From: Oscillibacter valericigenes Sjm18-20
Lineage (GTDB): Bacteria; Bacillota; Clostridia; Oscillospirales; Oscillospiraceae
DNA length: 64,000 nt
Direction: 5' to 3'
Assembly (NCBI GenBank): GCA_000283575.1
Contig: AP012044.1
Location: forward strand, 3,534,001-3,598,000
Shown: in pieces, positions 7,853-17,225 of the stretch
Layout of the letters: the number at the start of each line of letters is the position of its first letter
How positions within the stretch are numbered: position 1 is the first letter of the stretch
Notes under the pieces: generated by a model
Databases searched by the model: none
The model's input: the letters and a program-made list of their open reading frames with translations, nothing else
What the model was told of the DNA's origin: nothing
Position numbers and translations under genes: made by a program

Positions 7853-8836
7853 TTATTTCATCAGGCAGTACATGACCGCCTTAATGGTATGCAGCCGGTT
7901 TTCCGCCTCGTCGAAGACGATGGAACGGGGTGATTCAAACACCTCGTCGGTAACCTCCATGGCGTCGCGGCCAAACTTTTCGCCCATCTCCCTGCCAACC
8001 TTGGTCTTGTGGTCGTGATAGGCGGGCAGGCAGTGCATGAATTTGCATTGTGGCCCGGCGTTATCCATCAGCGCGGCGGTCACCTGATAGGGGCCCAGAG
8101 CCTGGATGCGCTCCGTCCAGACCTCCACCGGCTCACCCATGGAAACCCACACATCTGTGTAGATCACATCCGCACCCTTGGTGGCCGCAATGGGGTCCTC
8201 GATAAATTCCAGCGTCGCGCCGGTCTCTTCGGCGATGGCCTGACATTCCTCAATCAGCTTCCGGTCCGGAAAATAGGTCTTGGGCCCACAGGCCACAAAG
8301 TGCATTCCCATTTTCGCGCAGCCCACCATCAAAGAGTTGCCCATATTGTATCGGGCGTCGCCCATGTAGACCAGTTTCACACCCTTGAGCTTTCCGAAAT
8401 GCTCCTGGACAGTTAGGAAGTCCGCCAGAATCTGCGTGGGGTGAAACTCATTGGTCAACCCGTTAAACACAGGGACTCCGGCGTATTCTGCCAGCTCCTC
8501 CACCAGAACCTGACCAAAGCCGCGGTACTCAATGCCATCAAACATCCTTCCCAACACCCGGGCGCTGTCGGCAATGGACTCCTTCACTCCGATCTGGGAC
8601 CCGGTGGGGCCCAGGTAGGTGCTGCCCATGCCCAAATCCTGTGCCGCCACCTCAAAAGCGCAGCGGGTGCGGGTGGAGGTCTTCTCGAAGATCAGGGCCA
8701 CGTTTTTTCCCTCCAGATAGCGATGGGGCACACCGACCTTCTTCTTGGCCTTCAGGTCGGCGGCGGTATCCAGAAATTCCCGGATCTCTGCCGGAGTGTA
8801 ATCCAGCAGCTTTAAAAAGTGGGTATGTCCCTTCAC
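7853..8836 (-). CDS. argF: Ornithine carbamoyltransferase
   Basis: This 327-residue enzyme makes citrulline from ornithine and carbamoyl phosphate. The carbamoyl-phosphate motif STRTR lies near residue 55, HPTQ near residue 133, and the ornithine-binding HCLPAYHD near residue 270. The anabolic role is inferred because it is the last gene of a run of seven arginine-biosynthesis genes on the same strand, 19 bases after argD. No arginine deiminase genes are present, which argues against a catabolic arcB. Confidence 0.96.
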   Translation of the reverse strand: MKGHTHFLKLLDYTPAEIREFLDTAADLKAKKKVGVPHRYLEGKNVALIFEKTSTRTRCAFEVAAQDLGMGSTYLGPTGSQIGVKESIADSARVLGRMFDGIEYRGFGQVLVEELAEYAGVPVFNGLTNEFHPTQILADFLTVQEHFGKLKGVKLVYMGDARYNMGNSLMVGCAKMGMHFVACGPKTYFPDRKLIEECQAIAEETGATLEFIEDPIAATKGADVIYTDVWVSMGEPVEVWTERIQALGPYQVTAALMDNAGPQCKFMHCLPAYHDHKTKVGREMGEKFGRDAMEVTDEVFESPRSIVFDEAENRLHTIKAVMYCLMK

Positions 8837-8855
8837 GTTATATCCTCTCTTTCTT

Positions 8856-10034
8856 TTAGGAAAGCGTCTTCTTCATGATGGAGACGCCGGCGTCCATCTC
8901 CTCTTTCGTAATGACCAGCGGAGGCAGCAGACGTATTCCCGGTCCGGCAGTCAGTACCAGCAGTCCGGCTTCCACCAGCCTGTTTGCAACCTCACCGTTC
9001 TTGTAACCGCCCGCCATTTCAATGCCAATCATCAATCCAAGTCCCCGGGTCTTGCCAAAGCATGGAAGTCCCAACGCCTCGATCTGCGAGCGCAGGTACG
9101 CGCCCTTCTTCTGCACGTCCGCCAGAAACTCGTCGGACAAGACCTCCTGAACCACCAAACCCGCTGCACCGCACACGGGGTTGGCGCCAAACGTCGTGGC
9201 ATGGGTACCAGGGGCCAGCACGTTTTTGCATTTCTCATTTGCCATAATGCCGCTCATGGGCAGGCCCCCCGCGATGCCCTTTGCAAAAGAACAGACGTCC
9301 GGCAAAATACCATACTGCTGGAAGGCAAAGAGGCTCCCGGTCCGGCCGACGCCGGTCTGGACCTCATCCACCAGCAGCAGCCAGTCCTTTTCGACGCAGA
9401 GCTTGGCAACCGAATGTACATAGTCCATATCCAGAGGCAGCACGCCACCCTCGCCCTGCACCAGCTCCATCAGGATGGCGCAGGTGTCGTCGCCGGCAGC
9501 CGACTTCAAAGAGTCCAGGCTGTTGGCCTCCGCAAATTGAAAACCCTCCACAAACGGGAAGAAATAGTTGTGGAACTGGTCCTGACCGGTGGCGGTCAGA
9601 GTAGCCAGCGTGCGGCCGTGGAAGGAGTTTTTCAGGGAGATGATGGTGGAGCGGCCCAGTCCGTACTTGTCAAAGCTGTACTTTCTCGCAAGCTTAATCA
9701 TGCCCTCGTTTGCCTCGCCGCCGCCGTTGGCGAAAAAGATGTTGCTCATACCGGTACGTTTGCAGAGCTTCTCCGCAAGCCGGGCGCAGGGCTCCGTATA
9801 AAACAGATTGGACGTGTGGCCCAGTCTTTTCGCCTGGGCAAAAACAGTCTCGGCCCAGAGCTCGTTGCCATAACCCAGATCGCACACGCCGATGCCGCTG
9901 GTGAAATCGATGTATTCCCTGCCCTCCGGGCTGTACACTTTGGCGCCCTCGCCGTGGTCTATAGCCACGTCGAAGCGTCCGTAGGTATTCATCACGTATT
10001 GATTGGTAAGGCTTTTGATCTCCTGAGAAGTCAT
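8856..10034 (-). CDS. argD: Acetylornithine aminotransferase
   Basis: The 392-residue class III PLP aminotransferase converts N-acetylglutamate semialdehyde and glutamate to N-acetylornithine. The [20 protein letters not shown] block near residue 100, the [11 protein letters not shown] block near residue 215 and the PLP-lysine motif FAKGIAGG near residue 245 are visible. In most homologues the first block reads FFxNSGxEANE; here the Ser is Gly. It sits three bases from argB and 19 from argF, so it is translated in series with them. Confidence 0.95.
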   Translation of the reverse strand: MTSQEIKSLTNQYVMNTYGRFDVAIDHGEGAKVYSPEGREYIDFTSGIGVCDLGYGNELWAETVFAQAKRLGHTSNLFYTEPCARLAEKLCKRTGMSNIFFANGGGEANEGMIKLARKYSFDKYGLGRSTIISLKNSFHGRTLATLTATGQDQFHNYFFPFVEGFQFAEANSLDSLKSAAGDDTCAILMELVQGEGGVLPLDMDYVHSVAKLCVEKDWLLLVDEVQTGVGRTGSLFAFQQYGILPDVCSFAKGIAGGLPMSGIMANEKCKNVLAPGTHATTFGANPVCGAAGLVVQEVLSDEFLADVQKKGAYLRSQIEALGLPCFGKTRGLGLMIGIEMAGGYKNGEVANRLVEAGLLVLTAGPGIRLLPPLVITKEEMDAGVSIMKKTLS

Positions 10035-10037
10035 AAG

Positions 10038-10898
10038 TCAGTCCTCCTTTTTCAGCATGGTACCGATACCGGCATCCGACAGTAGTTCAATGAGAATGGA
10101 ATGGGGAATGCGCCCGTCCAGAATGTGGACCCGCTCCACACCGCCGGAAATTGCCGCCACGCAGCACTCGATCTTGGGGAGCATACCCCCGGAGATTACG
10201 CCCGTGCTCACCAGCTCCGGCACCTCGCAGGTACGGACCTCGTGGATCAGGGTTGTCTCGTCGCTGGGGTCCCGGAGAAGGCCCCGCACATCGGTGAGCA
10301 AAATCAGCTTTTCGGCCCGGAGGGCCTCCGCAAGCTTTGCGGAGGCGGTGTCCGCGTTGATGTTATAGACGGTATCCGCGTCCGTTCCCCGGGCCACCGT
10401 GGAGATGACGGGGATATACCCGGTACTCAGCGCGTCTTCCACCGGCTTGGGGTTTACGCAGGTGATCTCGCCCACAAGCCCGTATTTTTCATCCAGCAGC
10501 TTTGCCTCAAACAGCCCGCCGTCCAGACCGCATAGCCCGATTGCCTGCCCGCCCAGACGCCCCGCCAGAGCGACGAGGTCCTTGTTCACCTTGCCGCAGA
10601 GAATCTGCTGGACCACGTCCATGGTCTCCTCGTCGGTGTAGCGCAGGCCGTCCACAAACTTAGACTCCTTGCCCAGCTTTTTCAGCATGGCCCCAATCTC
10701 CGGACCGCCGCCGTGGACCACCACCACACGGATCCCCACAAGGCTCAAAAGGATAATGTCACTCATCACCGCCCGGCGGAGCTCCCGGGAAATCATGGCG
10801 TTGCCGCCATATTTCACCACCACCGTCTTGCCAGTGAATTTCTGGATATAGGGAAGAGCCTCTGCCAAAACTCTGGCCTGTTGCTCATGGGAAGACAT
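10038..10898 (-). CDS. argB: Acetylglutamate kinase
   Basis: The product phosphorylates N-acetylglutamate with ATP, the committed step of the pathway. Family motifs are VVVKYGGNAM near residue 25 and VVVHGGGPEIG near residue 60. The N-terminal helix before the first strand (QQARVLAEALPYIQKF) resembles that of arginine-inhibited kinases, so feedback by arginine is likely. I prefer the ATG at 10898 (286 residues) over a TTG 13 codons upstream because homologues start there. About 210 bases separate it from argJ, and that gap holds no further gene. Confidence 0.94.
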   Translation of the reverse strand: MSSHEQQARVLAEALPYIQKFTGKTVVVKYGGNAMISRELRRAVMSDIILLSLVGIRVVVVHGGGPEIGAMLKKLGKESKFVDGLRYTDEETMDVVQQILCGKVNKDLVALAGRLGGQAIGLCGLDGGLFEAKLLDEKYGLVGEITCVNPKPVEDALSTGYIPVISTVARGTDADTVYNINADTASAKLAEALRAEKLILLTDVRGLLRDPSDETTLIHEVRTCEVPELVSTGVISGGMLPKIECCVAAISGGVERVHILDGRIPHSILIELLSDAGIGTMLKKED

Positions 10899-11111
10899 GG
10901 AAACCACTTCTTTCTTCAATATTCCTTCAATATTCAATGTTTCGCCGTCTTCCTCCCGTACAAAAAGAGGCGCAGCGGAGCGCTTTCGCCCTTTTGGCGG
11001 AAGCCGGGGATACGCACCCGCGCCGTCTCCCGTACTTCCGTCTCCCTTGCGGGGAAGCCTGGTGAGCCGGACTTCCCTGCGAAAGACGAGTCCAGCGGAC
11101 TTTGCACCGCG

Positions 11112-12335
11112 TCAGGTGCGATAGTCCCCGTTGATCTTAATATAATCGTAAGTGATATCACAGCCCCAGCAGGTGCAAACCGCCCCGCCCTCGCCCATCT
11201 GAATGTTGATCTCGATATCGTGCTCCGTCAGAATCTTCTTCGCCAGATCCTCGTCAAATTCAAGGCCCCTGCCCTGATGACACACCTCGATACTGCCCGT
11301 CGCGCTGGCAAATAAGACATCCACCTTTTCCGGGTCGAACTTCGCCCCGGAATAGCCCATGGCGCACAGCACCCGGCCCCAGTTGGCGTCCGCGCCGAAA
11401 ATTGCGGCTTTCGTCAATGTGGAGGAAATGACGGACTTGCAGACCGTCTCGGCGGTCTTCTCGTCCGCCGCGCCGTTGACCGTACAGGTGATGAGGTGCT
11501 TGGCGCCCTCGCCGTCGGCGGCCATCTCTTTTGCCAGAGTAATGGCCAGAGTCCGGAGCGCCTCCAGAAATTCGCCGTAGGCGGCGTTCTTATGGGTAAT
11601 GGTCTCGTTACCAGCCAGGCCGTTGGCCAGAACGCAGCAGGTGTCGTTGGTGGAGGTATCGCCATCCACGCTGATACGGTTAAAGCTGACGCCCACCGTA
11701 TCCAGCAGCGCCGCTTTTATCATCTCGGAAGAGATGGCGCAGTCGGTGGTGAGGAAGCAGAGCATGGTGCCCATATTGGGGTGGATCATGCCGCTGCCTT
11801 TGGCAATGCCGCCCATGCGGACGGTCTTTCCGCCGACACAGGTCTCCACCGCGACTTCCTTTTTCACCGTATCGGTGGTCATAATGGCGTGGGCCGCCGC
11901 GTCGGAGGCCTCAGCACTGTGGGCAAGACCCTTCACCAGCTCCGGCACCGCGTCCTCGATTACCTTCACCGGCAGGGTCTGGCCGATAACTCCGGTGGAG
12001 GACACCAGCACGTCCTCCGTCGGAATGCCCAGAACCTTTGCCACGGCGGCGCACTCCGCCTTCGCGTTTTCCTCGCCCCTGGGGGCACAGGCGTTGGCAT
12101 TTCCGCTGTTGGCAATAATAGCCCGGGCCTTACCGTTGGTCAGATGGGCTCTGTCCACGTGGATGGGGGCCGCCTTGACTACGTTTTTCGTGTAGACCGC
12201 CGCCGCCGCGCAGTCCACGTCTGAAACGATCAGAGCCACATCCTTTTTCCATTCCGCGTGGGTCTTGACCCCCACATGAAGGCCGGATGCTTGAAAGCCC
12301 TGTGGGGCACAGACACCGCCGTTGATAAATTTCAT
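11112..12335 (-). CDS. argJ: Bifunctional glutamate N-acetyltransferase / ornithine acetyltransferase
   Basis: The 407-residue ArgJ recycles the acetyl group from acetylornithine to glutamate. The autocleavage region reads HPNMGTMLCFLTTD near residue 180, where the Thr of GTML becomes the N-terminal nucleophile of the beta chain. SVDGDTSTNDT follows near residue 210. The ATG at 12335 has AAGGAG eight bases upstream, so the GTG three codons earlier is not used. No argA or argE is in the window, consistent with the cyclic pathway. The upstream argC frame runs about 200 bases into this gene (see argC). Confidence 0.95.
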   Translation of the reverse strand: MKFINGGVCAPQGFQASGLHVGVKTHAEWKKDVALIVSDVDCAAAAVYTKNVVKAAPIHVDRAHLTNGKARAIIANSGNANACAPRGEENAKAECAAVAKVLGIPTEDVLVSSTGVIGQTLPVKVIEDAVPELVKGLAHSAEASDAAAHAIMTTDTVKKEVAVETCVGGKTVRMGGIAKGSGMIHPNMGTMLCFLTTDCAISSEMIKAALLDTVGVSFNRISVDGDTSTNDTCCVLANGLAGNETITHKNAAYGEFLEALRTLAITLAKEMAADGEGAKHLITCTVNGAADEKTAETVCKSVISSTLTKAAIFGADANWGRVLCAMGYSGAKFDPEKVDVLFASATGSIEVCHQGRGLEFDEDLAKKILTEHDIEINIQMGEGGAVCTCWGCDITYDYIKINGDYRT

Positions 12336-13284
12336 TGCGTTCACTCCTTAATCCCAATCCAACGGCTTCATCGAAGCCCAGCACCAGGTTCATATTCTGC
12401 ACCGCCGCTCCGGAGGCACCTTTTCCCAAATTGTCAAACAACGCCGTCACGGTAATCTGCTCACCGTTTCCGGCGACCTCCAGCTTCAGCTGGTTGGTCC
12501 CCGCCATGGCGGAGGCGTAAAGCACAGGCTCGTCACCGCCGTAAGGGGCCACGGACACAAATTTCTGCCCTGCGTAATACTCCTCCAGCGCGTCCCTCAG
12601 CTCCTGACCGGACAGTTTTTTTCTAAGCAGGTCCCGGTGGAGCATGATGGTCGTCGCCATACCCTGGTAAAAATCACCCACCGCCGGGGAAAACACCGGC
12701 GTTCGGCTCAGGCCGCATACTTTTACCATCTCCGGCAGATGCTTGTGCGTCTGGGGAAGGCCGTAAATCCGTTCGGAGTCCAGCCGTTCGCCCCGATCCT
12801 CCGCCTCATATTCCGCGATCATCTTCTTGCCGCCGCCGGAATAGCCGGTAAGTGAATAGCAAGCCAGCGGATAGTCCGCGGGGAGAATGCCCATCCGCAC
12901 CAGCGGGGCGGTGGACGAGATCAGACCGGTGGCATGGCAGCCGGGGTTTGCGATGCGTTTGCCGGCTTTGATGGCGTCCCGCTGTTCGTTGGAGAGTTCC
13001 GGATATCCGTAGATCCAGCCCTCCGCCGTGCGGTGGGCGGTAGATGCGTCGATGATGCAGGTATCGGGGTTTTCGACCATCGCCACGGCCTCCCGCGCTC
13101 CGTCGTCCGGAAGGCACAGAAACGCCACGTCCGCCGCGTTCAAAAACCTCTTCCGCTCCGCTCTGTCATGGCGCTTATCCTCGCCGATGCGGAGAAGCTC
13201 GATGTCCTTCCGACTTTCCAGCCGCTCCCAAATCTGCAGCCCGGTGGTTCCGGACTGTCCTTCGATATAGACTTTCGGTTTCAA
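12130..13284 (-). CDS. argC: N-acetyl-gamma-glutamyl-phosphate reductase with frameshifted C-terminal tail
   Basis: Residues 1-310 are a complete type 2 ArgC: EGQSGTTGLQI at the NADP site, the active-site NPGCHATG near residue 115 and the closing NMNLVLGFDEAVGL. The reading frame does not stop there but continues about 70 codons, out of frame through the start of argJ, to 12130. The tail is arginine-rich low-complexity sequence with no family match I recognise. Removing one G from the GGG run near 12352-12354 would give ...AVGLD-stop at about 12349, the expected end. So the tail looks like a one-base insertion, real or a sequencing error. The enzyme core should be intact. Confidence 0.88.
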   Translation of the reverse strand: MKPKVYIEGQSGTTGLQIWERLESRKDIELLRIGEDKRHDRAERKRFLNAADVAFLCLPDDGAREAVAMVENPDTCIIDASTAHRTAEGWIYGYPELSNEQRDAIKAGKRIANPGCHATGLISSTAPLVRMGILPADYPLACYSLTGYSGGGKKMIAEYEAEDRGERLDSERIYGLPQTHKHLPEMVKVCGLSRTPVFSPAVGDFYQGMATTIMLHRDLLRKKLSGQELRDALEEYYAGQKFVSVAPYGGDEPVLYASAMAGTNQLKLEVAGNGEQITVTALFDNLGKGASGAAVQNMNLVLGFDEAVGLGLRSERNEIYQRRCLCPTGLSSIRPSCGGQDPRGMEKGCGSDRFRRGLRGGGGLHEKRSQGGPHPRGQSPSDQR

Positions 13285-13305
13285 AAAAGCGCCCTCTTTC
13301 CCGTT

Positions 13306-14691
13306 TTACTGCGCACTGTGGGCTTTCACAAATTCCTCCACAGCCTTAATCTGCCGGGTGGTCTCCGCCACGGCGGGTCCGCCGTAGCTGGACCGCTGAC
13401 CCATGCAGGTCTCCAGACTCAGCGCGTCATATATATCTTCCCCAAACAGGGGCGAGACGGTTTTCAGTTCTCTAAGACTCAGTTCCTCCAGCGTTTTTCC
13501 CTGCTGTCCGCACAGGGCCACCAGATGACCTACCACAGTATAGGCATCCCGGAAGGGCATTCCCTTTTTGGTCAGGTAATCGGCGCAATCCGTGGCGTTG
13601 ATGAAGCCGCGGCCCGCCGCGGCCCGCATGTTCTCCGGGTGGACGGTCATTGTGTCGATCATGGCGGTGAACACGGGGAGGCACATCTCAACCGTGTCGA
13701 TGGCGTCGAACACCGGTTCTTTATCCTCCTGCATATCCTTGTTATAGGCCAGAGGAAGACCCTTCATGGCGGTCAGCAGCCCCATCAGATCGCCGTACAC
13801 CCGTCCGGTCTTGCCCCGGACCAGCTCGGCCACATCCGGGTTCTTCTTCTGGGGCATGATGCTGGAACCGGTGGCATAGGCGTCATCCAGGTCGATAAAC
13901 TTGAACTCCCAGCTGCACCAGAGGATGACCTCCTCGGAAAAGCGGGAAAGATGCATCATCAAAATCGACAGGGCGGAGAGCAACTCCAGCGCGTAATCCC
14001 GGTCGGAGACGCCGTCCAGGGAGTTGCCCATAGGGGCGTCGAAGTCCAGTTCCCTGGCGGTCTCCCAGCGATCGATTGGGTGGGTGGTCCCCGCCAGCGC
14101 ACCGGAGCCGAGGGGGCACTCGTTGAGGCGCTTCTTGCAGTCTTCCAGCCGGGTTACATCCCGGGAGAACATCGCCGCGTATGCCAGCAGATGCTGGGCA
14201 AAACTGATGGGCTGCGCCCGCTGCAAATGGGTATAGCCGGGCATAACCGCGGTCTGATACTTTTTCGCCTGCCGCGCCAGCACGGACTGAAAATCCAGAA
14301 GTTGCGAAAGGATGGCGGGGATTTCCCGCCGGACATACATCCGAAAGTCCAGCGCCACCTGATCGTTGCGGCTGCGGGCGGTGTGAAGCCGCTTTCCCGC
14401 GTCGCCGATACGGGCGGTGAGCAGCGCCTCCACATTCATGTGGATGTCCTCGTTGTCGGCGGTAAACTCCACCTTTCCGGCCTCCACATCCGCCAGTATG
14501 CCTTTCAGCCCTTCGGTAATGGCGATAGCGTCCTCCCGGGAAATCACGCCGCAGTCGCCCAGCATTTTGGCGTGGGCAAGGCTGCCTGTAATGTCGTCTC
14601 TGTAGAGCCGCTGGTCAAATTGGATGGAGGCGTTGAAGTCGTTCACCAGCGCGTCGGTTTCTTTTTTGAACCGTCCGGACCAGAGTTTCAT
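13306..14691 (-). CDS. argH: Argininosuccinate lyase
   Basis: The 461-residue enzyme splits argininosuccinate to arginine and fumarate. The superfamily signature GSSIMPQKKNPD lies near residue 278 and the N-terminal KLWSGRFKKETD is characteristic. It precedes argC by 21 bases and follows argG after 243 bases. That gap contains a promoter-like TATAAT and a large hairpin, so argH may start its own transcript for argHCJBDF. Confidence 0.96.
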   Translation of the reverse strand: MKLWSGRFKKETDALVNDFNASIQFDQRLYRDDITGSLAHAKMLGDCGVISREDAIAITEGLKGILADVEAGKVEFTADNEDIHMNVEALLTARIGDAGKRLHTARSRNDQVALDFRMYVRREIPAILSQLLDFQSVLARQAKKYQTAVMPGYTHLQRAQPISFAQHLLAYAAMFSRDVTRLEDCKKRLNECPLGSGALAGTTHPIDRWETARELDFDAPMGNSLDGVSDRDYALELLSALSILMMHLSRFSEEVILWCSWEFKFIDLDDAYATGSSIMPQKKNPDVAELVRGKTGRVYGDLMGLLTAMKGLPLAYNKDMQEDKEPVFDAIDTVEMCLPVFTAMIDTMTVHPENMRAAAGRGFINATDCADYLTKKGMPFRDAYTVVGHLVALCGQQGKTLEELSLRELKTVSPLFGEDIYDALSLETCMGQRSSYGGPAVAETTRQIKAVEEFVKAHSAQ

Positions 14692-14708
14692 ACGGTTTTC
14701 TCCTTAAT

Positions 14709-14744
14709 AGAAATCGGGGGGAGTCGAGGCTCCCGCCCGATTTC
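14709..14744 (-). promoter_or_regulatory. Large hairpin just before the argH ribosome site
   Basis: On the minus strand GAAATCGGG pairs with CCCGATTTC, with an inner GGGAG/CTCCC stem. It ends about five bases before AAGGAG of argH. No U tract follows. It could be a processing or translation-control structure; its function is unknown. Confidence 0.4.
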
Positions 14745-14885
14745 CGTGATTTAAGAGGGGTCCGCCGGGCCGGGGGACCGTCCCGGTGGTTCCCGGCGGA
14801 ATGTTATTTTCGCCGTAACCGGCAAAAATAAACCGAAGTATATGCGCGGGTATTCCGTCCATTTTCACTGCGTATATACACGGTG

Positions 14886-14913
14886 ATTATAGTCCGGCCC
14901 GCGAGCATCTGAA
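14886..14913 (-). promoter_or_regulatory. Possible promoter for argH
   Basis: A minus-strand TATAAT at 14891-14886 has TTCAGA (4 of 6 to TTGACA) 16 bases upstream, between the argG stop and the argH leader hairpin. This is a weak call. Confidence 0.35.
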
Positions 14914-14934
14914 GAGGGGCGAAGTCCCCTTTTA

Positions 14935-16158
14935 TCAGAGCTTGTGCTGCTCTCTCAGCGCCTGCACGGTATCCGGCAGGCCCCAGAGGTTGATAAATCC
15001 CGTGGCGTCGTTCTGGTTATAGTCGCTCTCTTCAAAAGTTACCAGATTCTCGGAATACAGGCTGTAGGGAGAGGTGATACCCGCGTTGATGATGTTGCCC
15101 TTGTAGAGCTTCAGCTTCACCTCGCCGGTAACATACTCCTGCGTCTGGTCGGCAAAGGCGCTTAAGGCCTTCCGCAGGGGGCTGAACCATTTGCCGTTGT
15201 ATATGAGATCCGCAAAGTCCACCGCCAGCTTGGATTTCATATGGGCGGTATCCTTGTCAACGGTAATCATCTCAAGAGCCGCGTGAGCGTGGTAGAGGAT
15301 GGTGCCGCCCGGAGTTTCATAGACGCCGCGGTCTTTCATGCCAACCAAACGGTTTTCCACAATATCCAGCAATCCGATGCCGTTTTTGCCGCCAAGCTCG
15401 TTGCACTTGCGGACGATATCGCTGCCCTTCATCTTCACGCCGTCCACAGAAACGGGAACGCCCTTCTCAAAGCCGATGGTCACATAGGTGGGTGCATCAG
15501 GGGCATCCACGGGGCTGACGCCCATCTCCAGGAAACCGGGCTTCTCATATTTGGGCTCGTTGGCGGGGTCCTCCAGGTCCAGACCCTCATGACTCAGATG
15601 CCACAGGTTCTTGTCCTTGGAATAGTTGGTCTCGCGGCTGATCTTCAGGGGAACGCCGTGGGCCTCCGCATAATCGATCTCCTCATCGCGGCCCTTGATG
15701 TCCCACTCACGCCAGGGCGCGATAATAGTCATATCCGGCGCGAAACGCTTGATTGCCAGCTCGAAACGAACCTGATCGTTCCCCTTGCCGGTGCAGCCGT
15801 GGCAGATGGCGTCGGCATGCTCCTTGTTGGCGATCTCCACCAGCCGCTTGCCGATAATAGGGCGGGCAAACGCGGTGCCCAGCAGGTACTGCTCATAATT
15901 GGCGCCCATCTTCATGGACGGGAAAATCACCTCGTCCACCATCTCGTCGGTCAAATCCTCTATGTACAGCTTGGACGCGCCAGTCTTCTTGGCCTTTTCC
16001 TCCAGACCGTCCAGCTCGCTACCCTGCCCCACGTCGGCAGATACAGCGATAATCTCCGGGTCGTTGTAGTTCTCCTTCAGCCAGGGAATGATGATGGATG
16101 TATCCAGGCCGCCGGAGTAGGCCAGCACGATCTTCTTGATGTCCTTTTTATCTTTCAT
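14935..16158 (-). CDS. argG: Argininosuccinate synthase
   Basis: The 407-residue enzyme joins citrulline and aspartate using ATP. The N-type ATP pyrophosphatase loop AYSGGLDTS is near residue 14, and [15 protein letters not shown] near residue 119 is typical. It is the first gene of the arginine cluster, with a long AT-rich upstream region (16159-16428) that contains ArgR-box-like sites. AGGAAA forms a modest ribosome site about ten bases before the ATG. Confidence 0.96.
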   Translation of the reverse strand: MKDKKDIKKIVLAYSGGLDTSIIIPWLKENYNDPEIIAVSADVGQGSELDGLEEKAKKTGASKLYIEDLTDEMVDEVIFPSMKMGANYEQYLLGTAFARPIIGKRLVEIANKEHADAICHGCTGKGNDQVRFELAIKRFAPDMTIIAPWREWDIKGRDEEIDYAEAHGVPLKISRETNYSKDKNLWHLSHEGLDLEDPANEPKYEKPGFLEMGVSPVDAPDAPTYVTIGFEKGVPVSVDGVKMKGSDIVRKCNELGGKNGIGLLDIVENRLVGMKDRGVYETPGGTILYHAHAALEMITVDKDTAHMKSKLAVDFADLIYNGKWFSPLRKALSAFADQTQEYVTGEVKLKLYKGNIINAGITSPYSLYSENLVTFEESDYNQNDATGFINLWGLPDTVQALREQHKL

Positions 16159-16361
16159 AATGGGATTTCCTCCATGAATTATTTTTGATGGATTTATTAT
16201 ACGTCAGTTTCGGATATTTATTCAAGTGTAAACCTGCACAAAAGTTCCGGTGATTTTTCGCCCGTTTTTCACTTTTCAGCATTTTATGCATTATAGTTTG
16301 TATATTTTCATATAATATTCAATTTTATTCGGTTTTTTATTATAATGCTCTTGTAAAATGC

Positions 16362-16406
16362 AAATATGCACGCGGGCATGAATTATTCACGTCCGCGTGC
16401 ATATTT
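16362..16406. terminator. Perfect 14-bp inverted repeat between deoD and argG
   Basis: AAATATGCACGCGG (16362-16375) and its exact complement (16393-16406) enclose a 17-base loop containing TGAATTATTCA. It follows deoD on the minus strand and probably ends that transcript. The loop palindrome resembles an ArgR half-site pair. Confidence 0.6.
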
Positions 16407-16428
16407 AAAATTTATTCTTTTTCGCCGG

Positions 16429-17151
16429 TCAGCCCAGAGACTTCCACGCCGCCTCCAGCGCAATCTCCATCATCTCGTGGAAGGAGTCCTGCCGTTCCTC
16501 CGGCGAGAGGGATTCGCCGGTGAAAATATGGTCAGAGATGGTCAGGATAGACAGCGCCTGCTTTCCGGCCCGCTGCGCGGTCCAGTAAAGGCCCGCCGTC
16601 TCCATCTCCAGCGCCAGAATGCCGAATTTGCGGTACATCTCTCCTGCGGCGGCGTTGTCGTTGTAAAACTGGTCGGCAGTGAATACCTGGCCCACGTCCG
16701 CCCGTACGCCAAGCTTCCCGGCCGCCGTCACCGCGTCTCTCAGCAGCGGATAGCTGGCCGTGGGGGCCAACTGACCGGGAAAGCCGTACTGGTCGGCAAA
16801 GTGAGAATTGGTGGACGCGCCCAGGGCAATCACCACATCCCGGACGCGAACATTCTCGCCTACGCCCCCGGCGGAACCGATGCGGATAATGGAGTCCACA
16901 CCATACATATGATAGAGCTCATACGTATAAAGCCCAATGGAGGGTACGCCCATTCCGTGGCCCATAACGGAGAGCCGCTTTCCTTTGTAAGTGCCGGTAT
17001 AGCCCAACATACTGCGGACCGTGTTGAAGCAGACCGGATTTTCCAGATAGTGTTCCGCCACGTATTTGGCCCGCAGGGGATCGCCGGGCATCAGGACCGC
17101 TTTTGCTATCTCGCCGGGCTTTGCCTCGTTGCAGGCAGAGGGAGTCGCCAT
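16429..17151 (-). CDS. deoD: Purine-nucleoside phosphorylase, DeoD type
   Basis: The 240-residue protein carries GDPLRAKY near residue 23, RIGSAGG near residue 90 and LEMETAGLY near residue 178, all typical of hexameric DeoD enzymes, which split purine (deoxy)nucleosides with phosphate. It lies 75 bases after mtnA on the same strand. That suggests it may supply 5-methylthioribose-1-phosphate or 5-deoxyribose-1-phosphate from methylthio- or 5'-deoxyadenosine. This is an inference; the usual substrate is purine nucleoside. Confidence 0.93.
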   Translation of the reverse strand: MATPSACNEAKPGEIAKAVLMPGDPLRAKYVAEHYLENPVCFNTVRSMLGYTGTYKGKRLSVMGHGMGVPSIGLYTYELYHMYGVDSIIRIGSAGGVGENVRVRDVVIALGASTNSHFADQYGFPGQLAPTASYPLLRDAVTAAGKLGVRADVGQVFTADQFYNDNAAAGEMYRKFGILALEMETAGLYWTAQRAGKQALSILTISDHIFTGESLSPEERQDSFHEMMEIALEAAWKSLG

Positions 17152-17225
17152 AATTGATTCCTCCTTGTATTTATTGTATTTAATATTCCACTATGTTGTC
17201 GAAATTTTTAGAATATACGGGGAAT

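Noticed and set aside
12934..14754. 606-codon open frame on the plus strand
   Set aside because: It is antisense to argC and argH, whose families are certain; the translation has no recognisable domain.
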